A stretch of 55,413 bases of DNA from Rhodothermales bacterium. Lineage in GTDB: Bacteria > Bacteroidota > Rhodothermia > Rhodothermales > Bin80. The DNA lies in assembly GCA_022821385.1 (NCBI GenBank), contig JAJEDR010000067.1:1-55413 (forward strand). Direction: 5' to 3'. The notes below the pieces were generated by a model. The model did no database searches. It saw only the letters and a list, made by a program, of their open reading frames with translations, and had not been told where the DNA came from. Of the stretch, positions 18,766 through 27,913 are shown one piece after another (position 1 is the stretch's first letter; every line of letters starts with the position of its first letter). Made by a program: the position numbers and the translations under genes.

Positions 18766-20157
18766 TTACTGTGAGCGTAGCGAATCTAGTGCAGCCACCA
18801 GTTCTGAAGCAATCTCTGGCTGCTCCTCGTAAAGGTTTATTGTCTCCTCTGGATCATCATCCAGGTTATACAATTGACGAGGAGGGTCACCGGCGAGGGT
18901 ATCATATCTGGTAAAGCCACCGGATCCTTGTCCATCAATTAGTTTCCAGGGGCCGCGTCTGAGAGCAAGCATGCCGTGGACTGATTGGTGAACCGCCTCC
19001 TTACGAGGCCCGTTACCGCCCACAAAGACGGGCAGCAGGCTAAAGCTGTCCTCCCCGCGAATTTCGGTGCCGACAATTTCTGCCATTGTAGAAAAAAAGT
19101 CAGTTTGTACCGTGAGTTGATCAGTTACTGAGCCTGCCGCCACCACGCCGGGCCATTGCGCAATCAATGGGACACGATGGCCTCCTTCGTGGATATCTGC
19201 CTTCATTCCCCGCCAAGTGGAATTGGCTCGATGCTGAAAGCGTTCAATGAAGCCCGGTGGCCAGTAGGCACCATTATCGCTCGTAACGAGCAGGAGAGTG
19301 TTTTCTGTTTGGTTGCTTTCGTTCAGGGCATCGGTAATCTGTCCAATGGCGTCATCCACCATCACTACAAAGTCGCCATACTCACCTGCCTCACTTGTAC
19401 CAATGAAGTCTTCTGTGGGTAACCAAGGCGTATGTGGTGCAGCTAACGGGACATACAGGAAGAATGGGGCGTCTGTTGCAGCTTGTGCGCGAATATAATC
19501 GGATGCTCGTCGAGCAATCTCGGGTAAAACATCCGTATGGTCAAAATCAGCTGCGATGGCTCCCGACCGCCAGAAGGCCCCGGTACAACAGCCGATAGGA
19601 TTTTCGGCATGCTCCGAAGGGTACGCGGTTACTTGTTCATTCTCAACCCAGACATAAGGTGCCATGTCTAGCGAAGCGGGAATACCAAAGAAATAATCAA
19701 ATCCCAATGAGCGCGGACCGGGCACGAGCGGTTCGTCATAATTGGTAGGCGAGACGCTTCCAAGGCCCAGATGCCATTTACCAATGGCGGCCGTATGGTA
19801 TCCGGCATCGGTCATTATATCGGCTATTGTCGTTCTGCTTGTATCAGCAATCAGCGGGGAATAGCCATCTGTCACACCGGAGGTCAGCGACGGTAGCCTC
19901 CACGCATAGCGTCCCATCAGCAATGCATATCGGGTAGGTGTACAAACCGCAGAAGGCGAATGTGCATTTGTGAAGCGCATTCCTTGCGAGGCAATCGAAT
20001 CCATGTGCGGCGTGGGAATACGGGAATCTTCATTATAGCTGCCAAGATCACCATATCCCATATCATCCGCCATGATGATCACTACATTCGGGGGACTGGG
20101 GCGATTGCAGCCCAGAAGAAGGGCAAAAACGGTCAGGAGGAGAATATTGCGATACAC
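18766..20157 (-). CDS. Sulfatase, lipoprotein
   Basis: This type I (formylglycine-dependent) sulfatase of 463 residues has a lipoprotein signal ending LLLGC (Cys17), so it is probably anchored on the cell envelope. Key motifs are VVIIMADDMGYGDLG (metal aspartates), the modification site CTPTR at residues 72-76 followed by LLMGR, AIGKWHLG, and SDNGAYW. The cysteine at 72 would become formylglycine, which needs a sulfatase-modifying enzyme encoded elsewhere. It could release sulfate from a polysaccharide or glycoconjugate; the substrate is unknown. It stands alone, convergent with bshC. Confidence 0.9.
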   Translation of the reverse strand: MYRNILLLTVFALLLGCNRPSPPNVVIIMADDMGYGDLGSYNEDSRIPTPHMDSIASQGMRFTNAHSPSAVCTPTRYALLMGRYAWRLPSLTSGVTDGYSPLIADTSRTTIADIMTDAGYHTAAIGKWHLGLGSVSPTNYDEPLVPGPRSLGFDYFFGIPASLDMAPYVWVENEQVTAYPSEHAENPIGCCTGAFWRSGAIAADFDHTDVLPEIARRASDYIRAQAATDAPFFLYVPLAAPHTPWLPTEDFIGTSEAGEYGDFVVMVDDAIGQITDALNESNQTENTLLLVTSDNGAYWPPGFIERFQHRANSTWRGMKADIHEGGHRVPLIAQWPGVVAAGSVTDQLTVQTDFFSTMAEIVGTEIRGEDSFSLLPVFVGGNGPRKEAVHQSVHGMLALRRGPWKLIDGQGSGGFTRYDTLAGDPPRQLYNLDDDPEETINLYEEQPEIASELVAALDSLRSQ

Positions 20158-20454
20158 GGGACTAATATTTCTGGTGAGGACGGTACAGCCGGCGAGGTAG
20201 CTTTTCTAACGCCTTGAAGTTACGAAATGGATTACATAATGAGAAGGCATGTTCTGGCCGGTGTCGAAGGAATTTGAGTTCGGATAGCTGGAATCAGTGA
20301 GATGCGCTGCATCCATGATTACTGGATTGGACTATGTCGCATATTTTGGGCAAAATCGCTCCTAGGGAGGGGAAAATAGATGTCTAATTCAGTAACTTGC
20401 CAAGCTTCTATCTGATTATGTGAGGCAGGACATCATTTCATAGCCCGTTTATCC

Positions 20455-21801
20455 ATGCCGGATCCATACGTACGATCTGAACAGACAATTAAAGCTCCCC
20501 CAAAGAGCTTCCGTACGCGGTTGCGCTTTTTGGGTCCGGGGTTCATTCTGTCTGCTTCAATAGTGGGTAGCGGAGAACTTATTGCTACTACCCGTTTGGG
20601 GGCCGAAGCTGGGTGGGTAACACTTTGGGTAATACTCGTGAGTTGCCTAGTAAAGGTTGCTGTGCAACTCGAGTTCGGGCGCCACACCATCTTCTATGGG
20701 GAAACGACAATGAAAGCACTTAGTCGTTTGCCAGGTCCTCGCATCGGGCGCGCTCACTGGTCAATCTGGACATGGATGCTGCTTATGGTCGTCAAGCTAT
20801 TGCAGGTTGGGGGCATCGTGGGAGGAACAGCACTGGTACTGCATCTTGTGTTGCCCCAGGTCCCCTTATGGGTATGGTGTTACGGGACGGCATTCGTAGT
20901 CTCGCTGATCATTTACAGGGGACATTACAAGCCCATCGAAAGTGTTTCTGTGATCATGATCGGCCTTTTTACGCTTCTTACACTGGCGTCCGTGGTTGCC
21001 GTGCAATTCACGGATTACAGATTTAGTGCGATCGATCTGGCGAGTGGCTTCCTGTTTGAGCTCCCCCCTGAACTGGTATTGATTGTCATAGGAGCATTTG
21101 GGATCACTGGTGTGGGTGGTGACGAAATCATGGGCTACAACTACTGGCTCCTTGAAAAAGGGTACGCAGCCTGGACCGGACCCAAACAGGACTCTAGAGC
21201 ATGGGCTGAGAGGGCGAATGGCTGGGTGCGTGTAATGACGATGGATGCGCTCTTATCTATGGTAGTGTACACGCTTATGACTGCGGCATTCTATATACTG
21301 GGAGTGGCTATTCTGCACCAACAGGGACTTCTGCCCGAGGGCATGGAACTGGTGACCACGCTTTCCCAGATGTACACGCAGAGTCTGGGTTCCTGGGCAG
21401 GGACGATGTTCCTAGTCGGGGCTTTTGTTGTGTTGTTTTCGACGCTGTTTGGCGCACTGGCCCTTTGGACGCGGTTATTCTCGGATGCATTTTCACAGGC
21501 GGGTTGGCTTGACTACTTGAACCCGGCTCAACGCCATCGGGCGATAGCACTTGTAGCCTGGATTGTTCCAATATTGTGGGCATCGTTATTCCTGTTGGTA
21601 AAACTCCCCACACTTATGGTGATCATTGGGGGAGTCGCCGGGACGGGGATACTTGTAATTGTGGTGGCTGCGGTGATACACTTCCGTTGCTCGCGGACCC
21701 CGCCTGAGCTACGCCCTTCCAGGTTTTATGACGTTTGGCTCTGGGTGAGCATACTGGTCGTTGCCGGTATAGCCGTGTACAGCACAATCCAGGTGCTGTA
21801 G
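20455..21801 (+). CDS. Nramp-family (divergent) divalent metal transporter
   Basis: This integral membrane protein of 448 residues has about eleven hydrophobic segments. Its first membrane helix (LGPGFILSASIVGSGELIATT) matches a subgroup of Nramp-related proteins. It does not carry the canonical DPGN metal motif of manganese/iron Nramp transporters. Its counterpart of helix 6 (FGITGVGGDEIMGYNYWL) likewise lacks the usual M-P-H motif. The fold assignment is fairly safe, but the transported ion is uncertain. It is a single gene, convergent with the MscS-type gene. Confidence 0.78.
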   Translation: MPDPYVRSEQTIKAPPKSFRTRLRFLGPGFILSASIVGSGELIATTRLGAEAGWVTLWVILVSCLVKVAVQLEFGRHTIFYGETTMKALSRLPGPRIGRAHWSIWTWMLLMVVKLLQVGGIVGGTALVLHLVLPQVPLWVWCYGTAFVVSLIIYRGHYKPIESVSVIMIGLFTLLTLASVVAVQFTDYRFSAIDLASGFLFELPPELVLIVIGAFGITGVGGDEIMGYNYWLLEKGYAAWTGPKQDSRAWAERANGWVRVMTMDALLSMVVYTLMTAAFYILGVAILHQQGLLPEGMELVTTLSQMYTQSLGSWAGTMFLVGAFVVLFSTLFGALALWTRLFSDAFSQAGWLDYLNPAQRHRAIALVAWIVPILWASLFLLVKLPTLMVIIGGVAGTGILVIVVAAVIHFRCSRTPPELRPSRFYDVWLWVSILVVAGIAVYSTIQVL

Positions 21802-21806
21802 CCACA

Positions 21807-22787
21807 TTAATTCTCCTGAATGATCTGGAGGTGCGGGAACGGGATTTCGATATTAGCCTGACGCAGCCCCTCCCTAATGGCTTCGGTGTAGTAATAAATG
21901 ATCTGGCGCTCCTCCTTCGGATCAGCAACATAAACCCAGAGGGCCAGATCTACGCTACTGTCATTCAGGGCAGTCACCACGACACTCGGAGTTGGATCCT
22001 CAAGGATGCGAGGATCGTCCTCTGTGAGTGCGAGGATAACTTTACGGGCTTGTTGTGGATGCTCCTTGTAGGCGATTGAGAATGGGATCTCAATCCTAAG
22101 AGCATCTGCAATCGTGTGGTTGAGTATTCGCTCGTTAGCCATCTGTTGGTTTGGCACGATCAGGACCTCGTTCTTTGGTGTTCGAAGGCGTGTTGTGCGC
22201 AAGGTAATCTGTTCAACCACACAGTAGATGTCGTTTACAATCAGGGTATCGCCAATCCGGAAGGCTTTATCGGTCAGGATATTTACTCCTGAGAGGATAT
22301 TTTCAACGGTATCCCGGGCTGCAAAGCCAAAGGCGAGACCTGCCACACCAATGCCGGTTATCATTGCAGCGGGATTGATGCCCAGTGTCTGCAGGACTGT
22401 TAAGCCAATTAGAATCAGAGACAGGAGCCGGAACCCCTGCATTAGCAGCGATTCCAGACCGGGCTGGACAATATTACTTTTGTGGAGAATTCTGCGCAGC
22501 AAGCTAAAAAGGGCACGATAGCCCCAATAAAGGACGGCCAGTATCAGGACTGCTGCAACAATTTTGGGCCAGAGATCCACAAAGGAGGTCTCTAATGCCA
22601 ATGTCATACGGTCCCAGGCGTCTGAGAATTGACCTTCGGCAACGAGCATCCCTACATCCACGAGATCCTGGGTAAAATTTGTTGTATCCGGTACACTGGC
22701 TACTTGCAAGGAATCGCTTGTGCTCAGCGTCGTATCGGCTACCTGCGTGGTGTCCTGGGGTTGTATGTTTGCAGGAGCAACTTGCAT
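21807..22787 (-). CDS. MscS-type mechanosensitive ion channel
   Basis: The 326-residue product begins with a threonine/serine-rich periplasmic stretch, followed by three membrane segments. The last is the pore helix region (MITGIGVAGLAFGFAARDTVENILSG). The MscS beta domain follows, with FRIGDTLIVND, TLRTTRLRTPKNEVLIVPNQQM and a C-terminal alpha/beta part. Channels of this type release solutes on osmotic downshock. Its start overlaps the folD stop (TGATG), so the two are probably co-transcribed. Confidence 0.92.
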   Translation of the reverse strand: MQVAPANIQPQDTTQVADTTLSTSDSLQVASVPDTTNFTQDLVDVGMLVAEGQFSDAWDRMTLALETSFVDLWPKIVAAVLILAVLYWGYRALFSLLRRILHKSNIVQPGLESLLMQGFRLLSLILIGLTVLQTLGINPAAMITGIGVAGLAFGFAARDTVENILSGVNILTDKAFRIGDTLIVNDIYCVVEQITLRTTRLRTPKNEVLIVPNQQMANERILNHTIADALRIEIPFSIAYKEHPQQARKVILALTEDDPRILEDPTPSVVVTALNDSSVDLALWVYVADPKEERQIIYYYTEAIREGLRQANIEIPFPHLQIIQEN

Positions 22788-23659
22788 CAGCCAAGCAATT
22801 TTGCGGCGGTCATCGTGTTCTTTAAGAGCATTGCAATGGTCATGGGTCCTACACCACCCGGAACTGGGGTAATGTAGCCGGCCAATTCTTTAGCCGCATT
22901 GTAGTCCACATCGCCAGTAAGATAATACCCTCTTTTATGTTTTGGGTCTTCAACCCTGTTGATTCCAACATCTATAATTGCTGCCCCCGGCTTGATCATA
23001 TCGGCGGACACAAAATGGGTACGACCAATTGCAGCCACTAGGATGTCGGCCGTTCGGCAAACTTCGGGCAGATTTTTTGTTCTGCTGTGACAAACGGTAA
23101 CCGTTGCGTTGTATTGTTTTCGCAGTAGCAGGCTTGCCAACGGGCGTCCGACTAAGTGTGATCGCCCAAGAATCACGGCATGCTGTCCTTCCGTGGGAAT
23201 GTTTGAGCGGCGCAACAGTTCTACAATTCCGGCCGGTGTGCACGGCACAAAGCCTTGAGAATCCGTAACCAGTCGACCGGCATTCACGGTATGCAGGCCG
23301 TCTACATCTTTATCCGGGTTTAGAGCAGCAATGATTCGTGATGAATCAAGATGACCGGGCAGTGGTAGCTGTACCAGTATTCCGCTCACATGAGGACTAT
23401 CATTTAAGTCCTGAATGACAGAGAGAAGGGCCTTTTCGGATATGCTGGCATCAAATTTCAACGTGTCGCCTGCAATCCCAGCATCTTGACTCGCCTTGAT
23501 TTTTCCCCGTACGTACGAAGCGGACGCGGGGTTGTCACCTACCAGTATCACCGCGAGATAAGGGGGAGCGTGCCCGTCGGCTGTCCATTTTGCAACATCT
23601 TCTCGCACTTCACTGCGTACTTCGGCTGCGATGGCCTTTCCGTCGATTATTGTAGCCAC
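22787..23659 (-). CDS. folD: Methylenetetrahydrofolate dehydrogenase/cyclohydrolase
   Basis: FolD interconverts methylene-, methenyl- and formyl-tetrahydrofolate using NADP, supplying one-carbon units for purines and fMet. The 290-residue product has the catalytic tyrosine-lysine pair in ASYVRGKIKA, GILVQLPLPGH, DKDVDGLH, the NADP loop GRSHLVGRPLA and the terminal PVPGGVGPMTIAMLL. All expected active-site residues appear intact. It is the first gene of a two-gene minus-strand unit with the channel gene, and is divergent from the receptor gene at 23749. Confidence 0.96.
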   Translation of the reverse strand: MATIIDGKAIAAEVRSEVREDVAKWTADGHAPPYLAVILVGDNPASASYVRGKIKASQDAGIAGDTLKFDASISEKALLSVIQDLNDSPHVSGILVQLPLPGHLDSSRIIAALNPDKDVDGLHTVNAGRLVTDSQGFVPCTPAGIVELLRRSNIPTEGQHAVILGRSHLVGRPLASLLLRKQYNATVTVCHSRTKNLPEVCRTADILVAAIGRTHFVSADMIKPGAAIIDVGINRVEDPKHKRGYYLTGDVDYNAAKELAGYITPVPGGVGPMTIAMLLKNTMTAAKLLG

Positions 23660-23693
23660 GGTGAATGTAGTTTGTTGGTATAGGGTACCTCTA

Positions 23694-23723
23694 TTGAACG
23701 CTGAAGGTCCAAGATGGTAACAA
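23694..23723 (+). promoter_or_regulatory. Possible promoter for the receptor-lipoprotein pair
   Basis: TTGAAC (23694-23699) and TAACAA (23718-23723) are separated by 18 bases. They lie in the 89-base divergent gap between folD and the receptor start at 23749. The -35 hexamer is the same as that before the SAM riboswitch at 35689. The -10 match is weak. Confidence 0.3.
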
Positions 23724-23748
23724 TTTACAGGCCACGTCTGACATAGCT

Positions 23749-25995
23749 ATGCGCCGAATCTGCATTTTATTGGTTTTTGCGATATGTTCGGCGCTGCCTG
23801 CGGTTTCGCAAGTTTTGCGCGGATTTGTCACAGAAGTCATCAGCGGCGAACCTTTGGAGGGCGTTAACGTGGCCCTGTTTGGAGAGGGGGAAATTTCGTT
23901 TGGTGCCGCAACGGACAGTGACGGGTTCTATCTTTTGCCACGCCTGACACCGGGACAGTATGTTCTACGGACTTCATATGTAGGGTACGTCACCTACGTC
24001 GACTCTTTGGATATTGGGCCGGGCCAGGAAATATACCAGTTGGATATTGCATTGGAAGAGGATGAGTTTCAGTTGCAGCAGCTTACAATAGTCGACAATG
24101 CGGGCGGAAGTACGACTTTTTTGAGCGCAGGCACCGAGCGCATCACGCCCGCAGCAATTGAACGTGTTCCGATGCCGGATATTACAGCTGACCTGTCGGC
24201 CTACCTGGCCACATTACCGGGTGTTGTACTTGTAGGGGACCAGGGAGGACAGTTTTATGTACGGGGCGGCGAGCCTACACAGAACCTGGTGTTGCTTGAC
24301 GGGATGCTGATTTACCAGCCTTTCCATATTCTCAGCTATTACACGGCATTCCCAACAGAGGTTTTGCGGAGTGTTGACTTACATGCAGGCGGGTTCGGTC
24401 CGCAGTTTGGAGGAAGGATTTCCAGCGTAGTCGATGCCTGGAGTCGTAATGGAAACAGCAGCCAGTTTGCGGCCTCTGGTTCGGTTTCCCCATTTCTTGT
24501 GGGTACCCACGTGGAAGGGCCAATTGTGCCTGGAGGGCGTTTCACGATGATTGCTTCCGCGCGGCAGTCAGTTGTTGAAGATGCTGCTGCGAATGTGATC
24601 GGGCAGGATATCCCATTGCTTTTCCATGATCTGTTTGCCAAGATTCACGGAAGGCCCAACCAGCATGGTCGTGTTTCAGTCAGTGGGATCAAAACTTATG
24701 ATCGAGGACGTGTCGGGGGAACGAGAGGTATTGGTGCTCCAGATGAAGTTCGGTGGTGGAATGATGCTGTGGGTGGACGCTATCTGTTCTTGCCGGGCAA
24801 TCTGCCGATTTTGGCAGAGTTCCTGATGTCATGGTCGGGTCATACCATGCAATTGGGTCCAAGCGAAGATCTGATCAGGACCTCAAGTACCAGCCGGATT
24901 AACATGGAGGCTAATGTTACCCATTACTCTCCTAGAGGTGATCTGCATTGGGGGCTGTTTGCACGTTCGTTGACACTCAAGAGTGAACTGGGCGGGTTGT
25001 ATCAAAATCTTGACCTTAAAACCGAGTACGTGACTGAAGCAGGCATATACGCTGCCCCCGAATTTAAGCTTAGCTCTGGAACATCTATTTCACCTGGTTT
25101 AAGGATTCATCATTTTCCCAGTAAAAGCCGCTTGCTGTTTGAACCTCGGCTGCGTGCAAAAACTGTCTTGGGCAACAATGAACTCAGCGCTGCAGCGGGC
25201 CTGTACCATCAGGAACTAGTTGGCATCAATGATCGAAGAGATGCGGCCAGCGTGTTTACGGCATGGACTGCCGTACCGGTAGGGGACATTCCGCGTGCGC
25301 TGCACATTATAATGGGATACAGGAGGGCGCTTGCTGAAGGGATGACCGTTGTGACGGATGTGTATTACAAACGCATGCGTAATCTGTATATCGCAGAATG
25401 GACTGCTCGTCCGCGTCTGACCACCAAGCTCCAGCAGGCTGACGGGCGTGTACTGGGTCTTGACCTGCGATTTGAATATTCGCGTGCTCCATATTATGCG
25501 TATATCAATTACGGCTTGGCTACCACGGAGTATGAAGCCATGCAATCTGAGCTGGTCCATTGGTTTAACGAAGTCATCTACAAATTCCGTCCTGCACATG
25601 ACCGGCGGCATCAGATAAATGCGATGTTTTCGACAAGTATATATGGATTTGATATTTCGCTTCGATGGCAGTTTGGGTCGGGGCGTCCGTTTAATCGAGC
25701 CTACGGGTTTGACGGATTTCTGCTCATGGATGGTTCTGTTAACGTGTTTACCGAGGCGGGTGAGCGGCGTGTGATCTATGAGCGTCCTTTTAATGGGGTA
25801 TTGCCGGCCTATCATCGGCTGGATGCTTCTGTGAATCGCGCGTTCCAGATAGGATTCTCACGGGTCACGCTTCAGGCGAGCGTGATCAATGTGTACGACC
25901 GCGCCAACGTATTCTACCTAGATGTTTTTACACTGGAGCGGTCTGACCAGTTACCGCTCATTCCATCTGTCGGGATAAAGGTTGATTTGCAATGA
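23749..25995 (+). CDS. TonB-dependent receptor with carboxypeptidase-like domain
   Basis: This 748-residue outer-membrane receptor has a signal peptide (1-21, ending PAVSQ), a carboxypeptidase-like beta domain (about 22-105) and a plug (about 115-235). The plug contains FYVRGGEPTQNLVLLDGMLIY and FGPQFGGRISSVVD; a barrel follows. Plug wording is clearly related to the receptor at 8612, but there is no STN domain and no sigma/FecR pair nearby. It is therefore probably a plain transporter. Its stop overlaps the start of a lipoprotein gene by four bases. The ligand is unknown. Confidence 0.92.
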   Translation: MRRICILLVFAICSALPAVSQVLRGFVTEVISGEPLEGVNVALFGEGEISFGAATDSDGFYLLPRLTPGQYVLRTSYVGYVTYVDSLDIGPGQEIYQLDIALEEDEFQLQQLTIVDNAGGSTTFLSAGTERITPAAIERVPMPDITADLSAYLATLPGVVLVGDQGGQFYVRGGEPTQNLVLLDGMLIYQPFHILSYYTAFPTEVLRSVDLHAGGFGPQFGGRISSVVDAWSRNGNSSQFAASGSVSPFLVGTHVEGPIVPGGRFTMIASARQSVVEDAAANVIGQDIPLLFHDLFAKIHGRPNQHGRVSVSGIKTYDRGRVGGTRGIGAPDEVRWWNDAVGGRYLFLPGNLPILAEFLMSWSGHTMQLGPSEDLIRTSSTSRINMEANVTHYSPRGDLHWGLFARSLTLKSELGGLYQNLDLKTEYVTEAGIYAAPEFKLSSGTSISPGLRIHHFPSKSRLLFEPRLRAKTVLGNNELSAAAGLYHQELVGINDRRDAASVFTAWTAVPVGDIPRALHIIMGYRRALAEGMTVVTDVYYKRMRNLYIAEWTARPRLTTKLQQADGRVLGLDLRFEYSRAPYYAYINYGLATTEYEAMQSELVHWFNEVIYKFRPAHDRRHQINAMFSTSIYGFDISLRWQFGSGRPFNRAYGFDGFLLMDGSVNVFTEAGERRVIYERPFNGVLPAYHRLDASVNRAFQIGFSRVTLQASVINVYDRANVFYLDVFTLERSDQLPLIPSVGIKVDLQ

Positions 25996-26834
25996 TCCGA
26001 ATCTGGCTTCTTGTATCGGCCCTGGTACTTGGTGCCTGTGACGAGAGCGTGGATGTTGTACTGGGCACTGAACGTGCATATACCGTGTATGGGCACTTGA
26101 GTGTGCGTTCGGACACACAGGCTGTGCGGGTATATGCGATCGACCAGACGATTGATGTTGTACGACCAAATCAGCTTGATGCAAGGGTCATATCCAGAAA
26201 TTTGCACTCGGGGGAAGTCTATACATGGAGGGACTCAGTTATTCAATTTGGCGAGCACAATTTCGGACATGTATTCTGGGCACGTTTTCGCCCGGACTTT
26301 GACGAGCATCATCGGCTTGAGTTAATGCGTTCTGATGGTGCAATGTCTGCGGTTGAGGTGCAGATGCCTCCCGAATCAATCCCAGAGCTTGTGGATCCAG
26401 TCATCAAACCCGGTTTTGTACATCTGCCGATTCTATGGCAGAATGCCCCCAGATTGAACAACATTCGTGTTCGCTATCATACCAACAGAGGGGTATTTTC
26501 CTTTGAGTATCCGAACGATCAGGTACGTACTGAGGGCGGACAGATTGCCACAGTCCTAGTTTATGTAGATGTTCGCGAGGTATTCCGCGAGATCTTCCGT
26601 GCTAATGGATCTACCAGTGATGCAAGGCTCAGAGCAATTGAGCAGATCGTGCTTGTTTCCAGTGCAGATTGGATACCTCCAGGTAATGTATTCTCGTCTG
26701 ATGTGCTGATTGAACCAGGCACATTCTCCAATGTGGAGAATGGTTTCGGGTATGTAGGAGCAGGTTATGAGGCTTCCTTCTACTACGAGGTTTCCGACTC
26801 TGTCGCAGTAGCGGCTGGGTTTTCCCTTCGCTGA
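25992..26834 (+). CDS. Receptor-associated lipoprotein (possibly DUF4249-like)
   Basis: The 280-residue product starts with a clear lipoprotein signal: hydrophobic IWLLVSALVLGA before Cys16. The rest is predicted mostly beta strand. I do not recognise a firm family. Its position directly after a carboxypeptidase-domain receptor, with a four-base overlap (ATGA), matches the receptor/DUF4249 pair at 8612-12208. A partner role to the receptor is inferred from that. Its last 52 bases overlap the 3' end of the convergent phosphatase gene. Confidence 0.7.
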   Translation: MIRIWLLVSALVLGACDESVDVVLGTERAYTVYGHLSVRSDTQAVRVYAIDQTIDVVRPNQLDARVISRNLHSGEVYTWRDSVIQFGEHNFGHVFWARFRPDFDEHHRLELMRSDGAMSAVEVQMPPESIPELVDPVIKPGFVHLPILWQNAPRLNNIRVRYHTNRGVFSFEYPNDQVRTEGGQIATVLVYVDVREVFREIFRANGSTSDARLRAIEQIVLVSSADWIPPGNVFSSDVLIEPGTFSNVENGFGYVGAGYEASFYYEVSDSVAVAAGFSLR

Positions 26835-27847
26835 TTCAGCCGCCGCTTGAGTACCAGCAGGGTAACATCATCATTGAGTGCTCTTTCTGCCCTCCAGGCG
26901 AGCCCGGCCTTTCGAAGATGAGCAATAACTTCACTAGGGGAGCCGCTGCCTGCTTCGGCAAAGATTCGCCTTACTCGGTCCAATTGAAGCATGTCACCAC
27001 AGGGGCTCAAGAGTTCAAGCAATCCGTCACTCATGAACAGTGCCGTATCCCCGGGTTCAAGGGAAATGGCAAATTCTTCGTACGGAAATTCTGTAAAGCT
27101 TCCCAAAGGCATGCCTTTCAGGACGATATCCTCAATTTCTTGTGTTGCTGCACGGTATACCAGAACGGGAGGCATCCCTGCTACGATAAGCCGCAGTACG
27201 CCCTTGTAGTAGCGGGCGAGGGTCAGGTGCATGTACGTGTTTCGCAGGTTCAGACTCTTAAGAGTTTCTGACATGCGCCGAACGAGGTTTCGCAGATCTG
27301 ATTCGGAAGCCAGAACTTTGAATAGCGCTTTGGTTGCAATGACCATCATTCCGGCAGTGGTACCGTGGCCGGTTGCATCTCCGACCGCGATGGTAAGTTT
27401 GCCCTCTTCGCAAAGAGAAAAGTCGTAATAGTCACCACTAACTTCGGTAGCTGTTTTCAGGAATGCATCGATCTCCAACTCGGGATGAGAAGGGATTCTT
27501 GCAGCGAGCATTTCTTGCTGTGCCTGTCGTGCAGTATTCAGCTCATTGGACTTGCGCAGGTACTCGGCTTTTATCTCGGATGGGAGACTCTCATCTTTAA
27601 TAAAGTTATCTGGGCCTTCCCGGTTGTATCGAAGAACGATGTTTCTAACCCATTCCTCATTGTATCCGGTTACGTTAATGATGTCATTGACCGTCTTGCC
27701 CTGGTTCTTCAGATAGATGATTTGCCAATGGGTTCGCTCAGCGGCACCTATTGTTCGACGGTATCTGTCGAATATTTCCCGGCGAGACAGGTGCTCTCGC
27801 AAGGGGATCCCTGCTTTTGATGCGGGAGAAATAGATGTATCTTCCAT
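26783..27847 (-). CDS. Helix-turn-helix / SpoIIE-type PP2C phosphatase fusion
   Basis: The 354-residue product has two parts. Residues about 38-85 form a helix-turn-helix of the kind seen in transposase and regulator N-termini (IIYLKNQGKTVNDIINVTGYNEEWV, then a basic RYNREG tail). After a linker helix (about 95-120), residues 125-335 form a PP2C/SpoIIE serine phosphatase. The metal aspartates are all present: EVSGDYYDF, VGDATGHGTTAGM, FMSDGLLEL and NDDVTLLVL. The phosphatase is therefore probably active, perhaps in a partner-switching circuit. I chose the ATG at 27847; the frame stays open to 27913 and the start is uncertain. Confidence 0.82.
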   Translation of the reverse strand: MEDTSISPASKAGIPLREHLSRREIFDRYRRTIGAAERTHWQIIYLKNQGKTVNDIINVTGYNEEWVRNIVLRYNREGPDNFIKDESLPSEIKAEYLRKSNELNTARQAQQEMLAARIPSHPELEIDAFLKTATEVSGDYYDFSLCEEGKLTIAVGDATGHGTTAGMMVIATKALFKVLASESDLRNLVRRMSETLKSLNLRNTYMHLTLARYYKGVLRLIVAGMPPVLVYRAATQEIEDIVLKGMPLGSFTEFPYEEFAISLEPGDTALFMSDGLLELLSPCGDMLQLDRVRRIFAEAGSGSPSEVIAHLRKAGLAWRAERALNDDVTLLVLKRRLNQRRENPAATATESETS

Positions 27848-27891
27848 TGATGTACTAATTTCAATTAGCCTCCCTATACACAAAGTCTGTA

Positions 27892-27908
27892 CTGTATACG
27901 GTATAGAG
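27892..27908. promoter_or_regulatory. 17-bp dyad upstream of the HTH-phosphatase gene
   Basis: CT-G-TATAC-G-GTATA-G-AG is an inverted repeat with seven of eight arm positions paired. It is centred about 53 bases before the chosen start of the minus-strand phosphatase gene. It could be an operator for the gene's own helix-turn-helix or for another regulator, and may overlap the promoter. If translation began at 27913 the dyad would fall inside the gene. Confidence 0.3.
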
Positions 27909-27913
27909 ACCAA

